Shown here: positions 9,215 to 16,890 of the stretch, one piece after another
How the letters are laid out: the number at the start of each line of letters is the position of its first letter
Numbering within the stretch: the first letter of the stretch is position 1
Assembly (NCBI RefSeq): GCF_030816915.1
Contig: NZ_JAUSYN010000002.1
Location: forward strand, 3,795,501-3,859,500
Length of the DNA: 64,000 nt
Direction of reading: 5' to 3'
Source: Streptomyces sp. B3I8
Lineage (GTDB): Bacteria > Actinomycetota > Actinomycetes > Streptomycetales > Streptomycetaceae
Program-made: the position numbers and the translations under genes
Notes under the pieces: model-generated
Database searches by the model: none
What the model was told of the DNA's origin: nothing
What the model saw: only the letters and a program-made list of their open reading frames with translations

Positions 9215-10464
9215 TTGGGCACCATACTTTCGATGGGGGTTCCCGAACCGTCCTGTGCGTGTCGCCCCGCCGCGGTGGGCCATCCGCTCTCCCAAGCCCG
9301 CTGCCATACGATCGAGCGAGCGGCGACGACGAATGTGCCGCGTAGGGCGTGCAATAGCGTGTTGTAGTCGAATTCCGGAACCGCGGCATCGACATGGATA
9401 TGTTTCCTCGCCTCGTCGACCAGCACATGGTCCTCACCGATCCCCAGGAAGCGCGCGATCCTCGCCCGCAGTGCGGCGGGACCGCCCAGGAGGCCGTCGC
9501 CCGCCACCGGCGCGTCCGGCGCGCACAGCCGACGCTGCCACGCCGGACACGAACACGGGGTGCACCGGTCGGCGAAGACTGTGGGGTTCCACGTCCCCAA
9601 CTGCTCCCGGGCCGAGCGGACGAGGGCAAGGGCGCAGGAACTGTGCCGGTACAGCGGGTACTCCGTCCGTCGCCCCGCGCGGACCGCCTGGCCCCAGCGC
9701 TCGCGGTCGAAGACCTCCGTCGCGCCCTCTCCGGCTCGCATGGTCTCAGCCAGATGCGTCCGCAGCCGCGCATCGTCCTGTGGCACTCCCGGTCCGAGTC
9801 TCAGGCCGTTCAGGACCGAACAACGCATGCCCGACGCGTGGAGGGACTCGACGACCGTCTCCAAAGACGCCGGATCGGGCAGGAGTTCACGCACGAACGG
9901 CCGCCAGAAGTGGACGGCGTGCTGGTTCCTCGACGCGCTCACCAGCCGGGCGTTGGCCAGGGTCTCCTCCAGCCGTGCGGTTCGGCCCGCTTCCAGCGGG
10001 ATCCCCGCGGTGCGGGCGAGCGACTGGCTGAAGAACCACACCACGGGCCAGCCGATGGCGTCGATCTCGGCGATCGTGTCCTCTCGCAGCACCGCCTTGG
10101 TGATGAGCACCATGGTGCGGGGCGGGATGCGCCGCGACAGTTCCCGGAGAACCTCGATCGTCGCCCGGCGGTTCTCCGGGCTCATCATCATGTCGGTGTG
10201 GTTCCCGAGACACAGCGGGGTGGGATCGTCCAGCGGATCCATCACCTCGGCACGCCGGCCGTTCAGATACCGATCGACCTCGTCGGCCAGGTCCCGCGGG
10301 GAGACCCGGGCGACAGGCTTGGTGGCGCGCAGGCCGAGGACGCCGAGGTAGCAGTAGGCGCAGTCCGCGGGGCAGCCGACCACGGGATCGAGGGTGATCC
10401 AGGTGTCGTGCTCGGCGATGAGCGGCGGCACGGAGCCCTGGAGGCGCGCGGCGGCCGGAGTCAC
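9211..10464 (-). CDS. Radical SAM protein, spore-photoproduct-lyase-like core
   Basis: A 417-residue enzyme. GCPADCAYCYLG is the CxxxCxxC motif that binds the [4Fe-4S]-SAM cluster, about 35 residues from the start; the DxxCYL style and following barrel (GNHTDMMMSPENRRATIEVL, MVLITKAVL) recall the SPL/Elp3-type radical SAM group. A second cysteine group, RCTPCSCPAWQRRLC near residue 300, could bind another cluster or zinc. GTG at 10464 gives a 4-bp overlap with the upstream kinase gene; a GTG two codons earlier (10470) is possible. It overlaps the HD gene at its 3' end. Probably cytosolic; substrate unknown. Confidence 0.82.
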   Translation of the reverse strand: MTPAAARLQGSVPPLIAEHDTWITLDPVVGCPADCAYCYLGVLGLRATKPVARVSPRDLADEVDRYLNGRRAEVMDPLDDPTPLCLGNHTDMMMSPENRRATIEVLRELSRRIPPRTMVLITKAVLREDTIAEIDAIGWPVVWFFSQSLARTAGIPLEAGRTARLEETLANARLVSASRNQHAVHFWRPFVRELLPDPASLETVVESLHASGMRCSVLNGLRLGPGVPQDDARLRTHLAETMRAGEGATEVFDRERWGQAVRAGRRTEYPLYRHSSCALALVRSAREQLGTWNPTVFADRCTPCSCPAWQRRLCAPDAPVAGDGLLGGPAALRARIARFLGIGEDHVLVDEARKHIHVDAAVPEFDYNTLLHALRGTFVVAARSIVWQRAWESGWPTAAGRHAQDGSGTPIESMVPK

Positions 10465-12338
10465 GGCCACAGTTTCAGGAACGCGCCGCGAAGCGTCTCG
10501 TACCGTTCCGTCTTCGCCCTGGTGTCCTCCACCGAGTCCGAGTGCCTCCAGTGGAAGGCGAACGTCTCCTCGATCAGGCTTCTGCTGTGGAGCCCGGAGA
10601 CGTCGAACTGCAACTCGAACGAGTCGAAGAGCAGCTTCTGGCGCTTGATGCGCGGTGTTCTGAAGTAGGGCTCGTAGAACGATGTCTCCTCCGTGATCAG
10701 CACGGTGGCGCCCACCGCGAACCGGCACAGTCGCAGCTCGATCAGCGAACCGAACTCCCGGCGCAGGAGAGTGAAGCCGTCCAGACTCTCCTCGGTCTTC
10801 CTGAGCAGGGTGGGATCGGGTACGTAGGGGCCGTCGTCGTGCTCCATGTAGGACATGGAGAGACCGAGATACTCCGGCATGTACGGGCTGCACACGGCGA
10901 CCTGCAAGCTGCCCCCCGCGGCGAGGAGATCCCGGATCTCCCCGGTGAACTGGCCCCGCGGTGACAGGTAGGACTGCCCGGTCTCGGCGAGCAGCCGAAC
11001 GGTCGAGATGCGGGTGGCCGCGTCCACCAGCGCGGCCTTCTTCGAGGCGTTGCGCAGTTGGTTCACCACACGCTCCGATCCGCGGGTCGGTACGAAGGCA
11101 GCCCGGCACCGCAGCGCGGAGGCGAGCACCTGCGGCGCCGTCGAGATGCGCGGGTGAGTCTCCCCGTCCCCGGACAGACGTCGGCGAAGCGCGCAGATGA
11201 GATACATCAGGGACGCGGCGTCCGGTTCGTCGTGCCCCATGGCGGCGCCGGCGGTCCATCGTGTGCGCTTGAGACACTCCCGCAGAAGGAACCAGCGGTA
11301 CATCATCGTGGCCCCGGGCCGTGCCATCTGGGGCAGGGACTGGTACATCATCCGCCGCCACTGGGTGATGCACTTGATCTGACGGTTGTTCTCGGTCGTC
11401 GCGCCTTCACCCAGGCTGACCTCGTCCCGCAGCAGGTGCGCGGTCGCGTCGAGCAGCTGCGTGTGGTCCAGGGCCTGGTCCCCGTCGACCCTCGAGGTGG
11501 TACGGAAGAGCAGATCGATCTCGAACCGTGCGAAATCCTCGAACACATGGCCGCGACGCCCGTTGCCGTAGTCGATGAAGTGCACTTCGGAGTGGACGGA
11601 GTCCACCAGGACGTTGGCGAACCTCACGTCCCCGTGCAGCAGTCGGTCGTCGTGCACGGGAGCGACCCGGATGGAGGCGATGCTCTCCTCCCACCACTCG
11701 CGGAATCCGGCGAGTTCCGGCAGGTCGGGGCAGAAGGAGCGCGCCGTGTTGAGAGCGGCGAGTATGCCCATGTCCCAGCGGAGAGGAGGCAGGTACCTCA
11801 GCAGGGGCTGAGCGGCCGCCGACGGGCGGACAGTCGTACTCGCCGCCAGGTTCAGGGCGACGATGCGCAGACATTCGCGCAACGTCGACTCGGACGGGGA
11901 CTCGTCCCGGTTCGGGCTCCACAGGTACGTCCTGATGAGCTCGGCGAAGTCACCGAAATTGCCGATCTCCGCGAACGTCTTCCCGCCTATGTACGGGTAC
12001 ACCACCACGGACCACAGTTCCGACCGCGCCTCGACCTCCACCTCCACCGGTCCGAACGTCTCGTCGAGGCCGCGCTCGGTCAGCCAGGGGTCGCCGCCGG
12101 TGTACTCCGCCCGGTTCTCGCGCTCGGCGAGCATGTGCTCCTGCGGCCCGGCCTTCAGGACGAGTGGGTCGAGGTGCTCGGTCCACACCAGCGCCACGAG
12201 GGACCCGGTGTAACCACCGGGAAGCAGGCGTGCCACCGGTTCACTCCCGGGAGCCGGGCCCGACAGCGCGCTGACACATCCGATGAGGCGGCGGATGTCA
12301 CCGCTGGAAAGGTGCGCATGATGACCGACGATCTGCAA
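10461..12338 (-). CDS. APH-fold kinase fused to an uncharacterised C-terminal (PLD-like?) domain
   Basis: A 625-residue two-part protein. The N-terminal half is an aminoglycoside-phosphotransferase-like kinase: a glycine loop (LPGGYTGSLVAL), a candidate ATP lysine (LVLKAG), the catalytic loop LLHGDVRFANVLVD (HGDxxxxN) and the metal Asp in FIDYGNG, so it looks catalytically complete. This N-lobe recalls the ternary-complex-associated kinase-like domains described in NTP-dependent bacterial conflict systems. The C-terminal part from about 430 (ISTVRLLAETGQSYLS, LQVAVCSPYMPEYLG, GATVLITEETSFYEPYF) resembles effector domains fused to Streptomyces regulators, possibly PLD-like, but no HKD motif is seen. 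A TTG start is used. First gene of the operon. Confidence 0.75.
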   Translation of the reverse strand: MQIVGHHAHLSSGDIRRLIGCVSALSGPAPGSEPVARLLPGGYTGSLVALVWTEHLDPLVLKAGPQEHMLAERENRAEYTGGDPWLTERGLDETFGPVEVEVEARSELWSVVVYPYIGGKTFAEIGNFGDFAELIRTYLWSPNRDESPSESTLRECLRIVALNLAASTTVRPSAAAQPLLRYLPPLRWDMGILAALNTARSFCPDLPELAGFREWWEESIASIRVAPVHDDRLLHGDVRFANVLVDSVHSEVHFIDYGNGRRGHVFEDFARFEIDLLFRTTSRVDGDQALDHTQLLDATAHLLRDEVSLGEGATTENNRQIKCITQWRRMMYQSLPQMARPGATMMYRWFLLRECLKRTRWTAGAAMGHDEPDAASLMYLICALRRRLSGDGETHPRISTAPQVLASALRCRAAFVPTRGSERVVNQLRNASKKAALVDAATRISTVRLLAETGQSYLSPRGQFTGEIRDLLAAGGSLQVAVCSPYMPEYLGLSMSYMEHDDGPYVPDPTLLRKTEESLDGFTLLRREFGSLIELRLCRFAVGATVLITEETSFYEPYFRTPRIKRQKLLFDSFELQFDVSGLHSRSLIEETFAFHWRHSDSVEDTRAKTERYETLRGAFLKLWP

Positions 12339-12513
12339 CGAGCCCCCCGGTTACAGAACCACACCCGCCGAACGACGGAGTGGGGCCCGAGATGGCGGTC
12401 GGCCCCGATTTCCCACGATACGCGCGCGCTGACGCACTGTCAGTAGAATTGCGTATACGTGTGGTTGACGCGGTAATCGTCCGTCTGCGGATCACCCGTG
12501 CTTGACTCGGGAA

Positions 12514-12981
12514 ATGGAGTCCTTGATAGCCGCGGCCATCGCCATCCTGGGAACACTGGCGGGATCCGTGGTCAACCACATGCTCCAGAGCCGCTCCACG
12601 GTCCGCACCGAGGCCTACGCACGTGCCGAACGCCTTCGGGAGCAGCGGCTCGCCGCGTACGGCGACTTCGCCAGAGTCATCATGGAGTACCGACGGGCGG
12701 AATTCGTACGGTGGGACCGCGCGAACCAGCAACGGCCGGAGTCCGCACTCCAGGAAGCGCGGACGGAGAGCTACCGGCTCCGGGGCGAAGCGTGGTACGC
12801 GCTGTATCGCATCGGCTTCCTCTCCGACGACTCACGACTGGTCGAGGCGGCAGAGGTTCTGGTGGGCAGGACGGCGGAACTCCACCACGCCGTCACCGAG
12901 GAGGACCTGCGCGCACGGGGCGCGCGGGTACGGGAGGAACTGCGGCGGTTCGTCGAACTCGGATCCGGTCAGGTGCGATGA
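12514..12981 (+). CDS. Membrane-anchored helical protein, function unknown (copy 1)
   Basis: A 155-residue protein beginning MESLIAAAIAILGTLAGS, a single N-terminal transmembrane helix, followed by a long charged helical region rich in Arg, Glu and Ala with coiled-coil character (ERLREQRLAAYGDFARVI, TESYRLRGEAWYAL, LRARGARVREELRRFV). The ATG at 12514 is chosen over an upstream TTG because the paralogue at 19582-20046 opens the same way (MESIIASAIAVLGT). It is transcribed away from the kinase/radical SAM/HD operon across a 175-bp spacer. No family name is recognised; widespread small actinobacterial proteins of this layout are uncharacterised. Confidence 0.8.
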   Translation: MESLIAAAIAILGTLAGSVVNHMLQSRSTVRTEAYARAERLREQRLAAYGDFARVIMEYRRAEFVRWDRANQQRPESALQEARTESYRLRGEAWYALYRIGFLSDDSRLVEAAEVLVGRTAELHHAVTEEDLRARGARVREELRRFVELGSGQVR

Positions 12982-13060
12982 CATGTGCGAGGCCGGCGGG
13001 CGGCCGGTGCACGGCACCGCTGTGCTCGCCCGCGCGGCGGAGGACCGGTCGGGCACCTGA

Positions 13061-13096
13061 CCGGTCGGGCACCTGACCGGTCAGGTGCCCGACCGG
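13061..13096. terminator. Perfect 36-bp palindrome, probable terminator
   Basis: Two 18-bp arms (13061-13078 and 13079-13096) are exact reverse complements. A 16-bp direct copy of the left arm sits immediately upstream (13045-13060). The palindrome covers the 3' end of the HIT reading frame and lies between convergent genes, so it probably stops transcription from both sides. Confidence 0.65.
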
Positions 13097-13560
13097 AGCC
13101 GGTCTGGTTCGCTGCCGATCGCCTCCCGCAGCACGTCGTGGTGCGGCCCGAGGGCGAACCGCTCGTCGCTCCACCGTCCGCGCGGACGGAGCCACACCGG
13201 CTTGTCCCTCACACCGGCCGGTTCCTATGCGAACCGTGGCCGGATGTGCGCGTGCAGGAACGGGTCCGTGTTCCCGAGGATCTCCAGGTTCACCCGGCGG
13301 AAAGCCGGGTCCAACCGCCGACAGGCACGCTCGACCGCCTCGCCCAGCCTGTCCATGTCCGACAGGAACGACAGCCGCTTCGCCCTCGGCAGGTCCGACA
13401 GCCGCCGCACACCCGGCTCGTCCACGAGCAGGACCGAGTAGCCCGGCAGGAACTGCACGTCCCCGATCACCTCGAACCCCGACGCCGGCCGTCGCAGCAC
13501 GGTCGGATTCTCGCCCCGCAGCGCCGCCCCGATCCGATCGGTGCGCCGGCCGTCAGACAT
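13081..13560 (-). pseudogene. HIT family protein interrupted by an in-frame amber codon
   Basis: Reading from ATG at 13560, the frame encodes 111 residues ending NTDPFLHAHIRPRFA and then TAG (13225-13227). Past the stop the same frame continues without shift for 46 more sense codons (EPAGVRDKPVWLRPRGRW, SDERFALGPHHDVLREA) to a TGA at 13081. This tail is what HIT-like hydrolases of this type carry after the His motif, where relatives usually have Trp-Glu-Pro. A single TGG-to-TAG change would explain it. HIT proteins hydrolyse nucleotide phosphoester or phosphoramide bonds. It is a recent pseudogene, an amber-readthrough gene, or a sequencing error; the upstream fragment keeps the HxH motif. 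Confidence 0.8.
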
Positions 13561-13605
13561 GGGCGAAACCTACATGCGCCGCCCCCGGCCCAGTTCCTGG
13601 AGACT

Positions 13606-14007
13606 TCACGCGGGCAACCGCATGTCGACGACGGCACTGATCTCCACCACCTGACCGGGCACGGCCAGCTCGGATACCCCGAGAACCGTGCTGGCCGGGC
13701 GGTGGTCGCCGAAGTACCTCAGATTGCCCTCCGACACCGCGGCGGCGTGCTGCCGCAGACCCACCATGTACACGGTCTGCGAGACGACCTGGTTGCGGGT
13801 GGCGCCGTAGTGGCCGAGGACCTTGTCCATGTTGGCGTAGGTCTGTTCGAGCTGTCCGGCGAAGTCGCCCGCGTGGAGGAACTCGCCCGCCTCGTCGAAC
13901 GCGACCTGCCCGGAGACGTGGATCAGCTCACCGGACCTGATCGCCTGCGCGTAGCCGAAGTCGCTCTCGGCGGGGATGTCATAGGTGAAGACATGGTTGT
14001 CGGCCAC
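13606..14007 (-). CDS. RidA family protein (enamine/imine deaminase-like)
   Basis: A 133-residue protein of the RidA/YjgF/UK114 family (GELIHVSGQVAFDE, FAGQLEQTYANMDKVLGHYG, VVEISAVVDMRLPA), whose members deaminate reactive enamines or act in aromatic degradation. Start: GTG at 14007 preceded by a GGAGG box 9 bp upstream; longer in-frame starts read through the operator region. The Arg that binds the substrate carboxylate in true RidA proteins is not obvious at the usual place, so activity may differ. It is divergent from an HxlR regulator, which probably controls it. Confidence 0.88.
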   Translation of the reverse strand: MADNHVFTYDIPAESDFGYAQAIRSGELIHVSGQVAFDEAGEFLHAGDFAGQLEQTYANMDKVLGHYGATRNQVVSQTVYMVGLRQHAAAVSEGNLRYFGDHRPASTVLGVSELAVPGQVVEISAVVDMRLPA

Positions 14008-14050
14008 AGTGCTCGTCCTCCATTGAGTCGCCAGTGGGCCGCTCACGACC

Positions 14051-14087
14051 CACTCTCTTGTAGTTACTCGGGAACTGTAGGAGAGTG
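14051..14087. promoter_or_regulatory. Candidate HxlR operator
   Basis: Within the 125-bp spacer between the divergent RidA-type and HxlR genes lies an inverted repeat, CACTCTC ... GAGAGTG (14051-14057 and 14081-14087), around an inner pair AGTT/AACT. Its dyad lies 20-30 bp from where promoters of both genes would be. Binding by the adjacent HxlR dimer is inferred. Confidence 0.4.
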
Positions 14088-14132
14088 AGCGCTGACCTGG
14101 AAGAACGCACTTTTTTGTGACTGGGGAACCCA

Positions 14133-14516
14133 ATGGTGACCAAGCAACTGCTCAAAGGCCTGCCCGAGGACGCCGACCTGCGACGCGCGGACTCCCTGGC
14201 CCGGGAGATCTTCTCGGACGTCGCCAACAAGTGGGCGCTCCTGATCATCGAGGCACTCGACGAGCGCACCCTGCGCTTCAGCGAACTGCGGAACGAGGTG
14301 GAGGGCATCAGCCACAAGATGCTCACCCAGAACCTGCGCATGCTGGAGCGCAACGGTCTGGTCGACCGCAGGGTGTACCCCACCGTGCCCCCACGCGTCG
14401 AATACACCCTCACCGAGCCGGGCCGTGGCCTGCGCGTCGCGGTCGACGCCCTCTGCGGCTGGACCCACCAGCACCTCACCCACATCGAACACGCCCGGGA
14501 CAGCTTCGAGGCTTGA
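14133..14516 (+). CDS. HxlR family transcriptional regulator
   Basis: A 127-residue winged-helix protein with the family's hallmark segments: ANKWALLIIEALDERTLRFSELRNEVEGISHKML (here residues about 30-65) and QNLRMLERNGLVDRRVYPTVPPRVEY. HxlR proteins bind DNA as dimers and often respond to aldehydes, quinones or oxidants. It lacks the conserved N-terminal cysteine that redox-sensing members use. Divergent from the RidA-type gene at 13606-14007; the 37-bp dyad between them is its probable operator. Confidence 0.92.
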   Translation: MVTKQLLKGLPEDADLRRADSLAREIFSDVANKWALLIIEALDERTLRFSELRNEVEGISHKMLTQNLRMLERNGLVDRRVYPTVPPRVEYTLTEPGRGLRVAVDALCGWTHQHLTHIEHARDSFEA

Positions 14517-14646
14517 GGAAAGCTCAAGGGGCGTGCGCACAAGCGGTCTTGACGCCCCACGTATCGTGGATATGAACGCATCAACGCCCGTATCCACCGG
14601 ACTGCGAACCGGACGGGCCGAGCGGGGGAAGAAAGGTGCGTGCCCG

Positions 14647-14841
14647 ATGACGGTCGGGCTCCTCTCCACGATTGTCGCCATGTTCTACGGCAGCACGGTC
14701 TCCGTCCTCGCACTGACCGCCACCTTCTCCGGCCGCCGCACACTACGCCGGGAAGCACGCCGCACCCTCGCCGTCCTGGTACCGAGCAGGACGGCGGGAC
14801 TACGGCAAACGGACCGCGACACAGCAGGCCCCAATGGCTGA
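14647..14841 (+). CDS. Small membrane protein, unknown function
   Basis: A 64-residue protein with one N-terminal transmembrane helix (LLSTIVAMFYGSTVSVLALTA) followed by an arginine-rich cytoplasmic tail (GRRTLRREARRTL). Small Streptomyces proteins of this form are common and uncharacterised. The ATG at 14647 has a GAAAGG box; an in-frame ATG at 14572 would add 25 residues without hydrophobic character. It follows the HxlR gene by 130 bp and is probably transcribed separately. Confidence 0.55.
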   Translation: MTVGLLSTIVAMFYGSTVSVLALTATFSGRRTLRREARRTLAVLVPSRTAGLRQTDRDTAGPNG

Positions 14842-15093
14842 GCGGCGCGCCGGCGTCCGGGAGAGGAGCTGCGGGAACGGATCGGTTGTCGCCCGCCCTC
14901 GTCCCGGCCGGCTTCGGCCTGCGGCACTCGATCGTCCATGGCCGCACGCGCGGCGCCGTACGGTTCAGCGCACGTGCCACGGCCCGAACCGCCCCGAAGC
15001 AGCCGTCCGGCCAACTGGTCGACCGGCCACCCGACCGGTCCGAGCCGTCCTGGCCGAGTCGCGCCCTCCCTGTGACTTGTCCGGTCTGATGCC
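14842..15093. other. Intergenic stretch without a convincing gene
   Basis: Frames here are open on both strands because of high GC content but show no family resemblance or consistent third-position bias. It contains short inverted CCGGTCC/GGACCGG-type motifs. Nothing else was found. Confidence 0.4.
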
Positions 15094-16054
15094 ATGGCTG
15101 GAGGACCGGGGCGGGACACCGTCGGGCTGGGGGGTGCTGTGGGGACGTCCACGCGGTGGAAGGGGCCGAACGGCGCTCACTGGAGCTCCGCCGCGAGGCG
15201 ACTGGCGCGCTGGCGAAAGGATTCGCACAACGCGGATCGGCGCTTGGAGGAGATCGCCGCGGACCATTTGTCTGCCCTGCATGAGACGCTTCGTGCCGAC
15301 CGATCGGCTTTCGGGTTGTACGACACGGCCTGTGCGGCCGGTGAGCGGCTCGCCGGAACCTTGAGCACCCTGGCCACCGAGGGCGCGGAGTCGGCGGATG
15401 CGCTCGTCGCGCGTCTCGTACCGGAGGTCGGAGGAAACGGCGGCACGCTCGCCGACGCCGCGGTGCGCAGAGCAGTGGCCGCGGCGGTACGTGACGTCCG
15501 GGACAGGCATCCCGAGCTGGACGACGCCATGGGCGCGGGTGCCTGGGGCGGCGGTTTCGCCTGGGACCTCCTGTGCGACCTCTACCAGGTGTTCTTCGCC
15601 GACATGGTGGGTGAGTTCCTCCGGTCCGTGGTCGCCGAACACGTGAAGCTGTCCGCGCCGACGCTTGCGGCCGATGCGGAAGGCAGGATCGCCGACCGGG
15701 TCGCGGAGAAGGTGGTGGACCTGGTGCCGAATCCCTGCGAGGAGTTCGCCGCAGCGGCGGAACCCGCACAGGCCGCGGACACCGCGCAGTCAGCGGTGGG
15801 AGCCGTGCGGGATCCGGCTGCCGCGTTGCCCGGGATCGCCAAGTCGCTGGTACCGCGGGCCGTCGGAAAGGTGCTGGCGCGCACTACAGCGATGGCTGCT
15901 CGGCCGGTACACCCTCACGGATGTCCTCACCGATACGCCGCTGCCCCCGGACGTGGACCCGGTGGATGCCTTCGGCTTGATCGGACGCGGGCGGAAGAAG
16001 CTGGAGCGGCTGCTTAGGATCGCGGCTGTCGCAGGGACCGCCGGGGCCGCTTGA
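15094..16054 (+). pseudogene. Hypothetical helical protein with a frameshift near its 3' end
   Basis: From 15094 one frame encodes an Ala/Val/Asp-rich helical protein (RRLARWRKDSHNADRRLEEIAADHL ... VAEKVVDLVPNPCEEF ... LVPRAVGKVLAR). Around 15880-15890 coding character jumps to the +1 frame, which continues LQRWLLGRYTLTDVLTD, then PLPPDVDPVDAFGLIGRG to a TGA at 16054 with strong GC3 bias. The original frame instead gives a His/Pro/Gly-rich tail to 16017. One extra base, or two lost, near GCGCGC at 15880 would restore a protein of about 320 residues. No function is recognised. The start is uncertain. It lies just left of the AICE junction. Confidence 0.6.
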
Positions 16055-16107
16055 ACGTCGGCGTGAACCTCGCATGCCCCACGCCGTCACCGGGCCCAGC
16101 ACGCCGC

Positions 16108-16150
16108 GACACGCGGGAACCGGTAGTCACACAAATAGACACACACATAG
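16108..16150. repeat. Copy of the int-proximal arm sequence, left of the AICE
   Basis: The first 39 bases (16108-16146) match 33 of 39 positions of 34468-34506, which lies between int and the tRNA gene at the other end. Both contain TAGTCAC and TAGACAC motifs in the same order, like arm-type integrase sites. Both are followed by a perfect hairpin and then the tRNA 3' segment. Confidence 0.7.
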
Positions 16151-16152
16151 CC

Positions 16153-16190
16153 GATCGCCCGGGCTACTCACGTGAGTAGCCCGGGCGATC
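16153..16190. terminator. Perfect 38-bp palindrome left of attL
   Basis: Arms 16153-16171 and 16172-16190 are exact reverse complements (19 bp each). It occupies the same place relative to the tRNA 3' segment as the terminator hairpin at 34514-34553 on the right, but its sequence is different. Confidence 0.65.
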
Positions 16191-16200
16191 CGGTGTCTCT

Positions 16201-16244
16201 CTGTCGGGGTGGCGGGATTTGAACCCACGACCTCTTCGTCCCGA
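16201..16244. other. attL: 44-bp duplicate of the tRNA-Pro 3' half
   Basis: These 44 bases are identical to 34563-34606, the 3' half of the tRNA-Pro gene from the anticodon loop through the acceptor end. Beyond 16244 the two copies diverge at once. This is the expected left attachment site of an element that inserted in the tRNA and rebuilt it with its own copy. Confidence 0.9.
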
Positions 16245-16327
16245 CTCTCGGCTGGGAGGTCATTGAAGTCTGGCGGGCTGGTCAGTTGGCCATCGACGGT
16301 TGTTGGCAGCCAGCTGAGGTCACGTTG

Positions 16328-16351
16328 GTTGCTGTACTTCGCTGCTGTACC
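16328..16351. repeat. Short repeat also present at 20245-20267
   Basis: A motif with two GCTGTAC units (GTTGCTGTACTTCGCTGCTG at its start) recurs at 20245-20267 with three changes in 23 bases. It lies in a gene-free stretch (16245-16593) after attL. It could be an integrase arm site or a relic of duplicated element ends; only the repetition is seen. Confidence 0.4.
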
Positions 16352-16593
16352 GCAACAGCGTCGGGCCTTCGGCTCCCGTCAACATGCCTAGGGTCGGCAT
16401 GACACGCGTCGGTCGGCGGCGACTTCCCCTCGTGCCGGCCCGTTGTGGCGGGGCCAGCCCGTTCGAGCTGGGCCGGGTGGGGAAGCGACATCCACTTTAG
16501 GAGTTCGGTCCACGTGGCCTCAGGGACTCAGACGCTCGGGGCGTGCGGCCGCCGCGGGTTGCCCAGGGTTCCTGCTGTCTGCCGCCGTTGATG

Positions 16594-16842
16594 TCAGGCG
16601 TGGATGTCAGGACGGGGGCTCGCCGGGGTTTCAGAGATCTGTCGCGCCAACTCCTCGATCACCTGCGGGACGACATGCTGAGCGTCCTCGTCTTGCAGCG
16701 CTTCGACAAGCGCCTGATGGACTGCCGCATAGGGCTGCCCGGCGTGTGAGGCTCGGGTCCGGTCGACCGCCCGCTCGATCTTCGCCATGTGGGCTGCCAC
16801 GATCGGCATCGACCTCTCGTACTCGCTGGTGTCCGTGGCCAT
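16594..16842 (-). CDS. Small hypothetical protein
   Basis: An 82-residue soluble helical protein (MATDTSEYERSMPIVAAHMA, then KIERAVDRTRASHAG, QALVEALQDEDAQHVVPQV). Acidic overall, no transmembrane segment, no recognised family. The reading frame shows coding-type third-position bias, but no clear ribosome site precedes the ATG. It stands alone in the left AICE cargo region, with repeat sequence on its upstream side. Confidence 0.5.
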   Translation of the reverse strand: MATDTSEYERSMPIVAAHMAKIERAVDRTRASHAGQPYAAVHQALVEALQDEDAQHVVPQVIEELARQISETPASPRPDIHA

Positions 16843-16890
16843 GTACTCAGCCGCTCAGGCCGGGCCGATGAGGTCAAGGCCGACGGTGCG

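Noticed and set aside
9394..12446. Plus-strand frames across the radical SAM and kinase genes
   Set aside because: No motifs; the opposite strand has complete enzyme signatures and overlapping start-stop signals.
16205..16260. Second complete tRNA-Pro gene
   Set aside because: Only the 3' half is present; past the anticodon loop the pairing sequence is missing, so it is attL.
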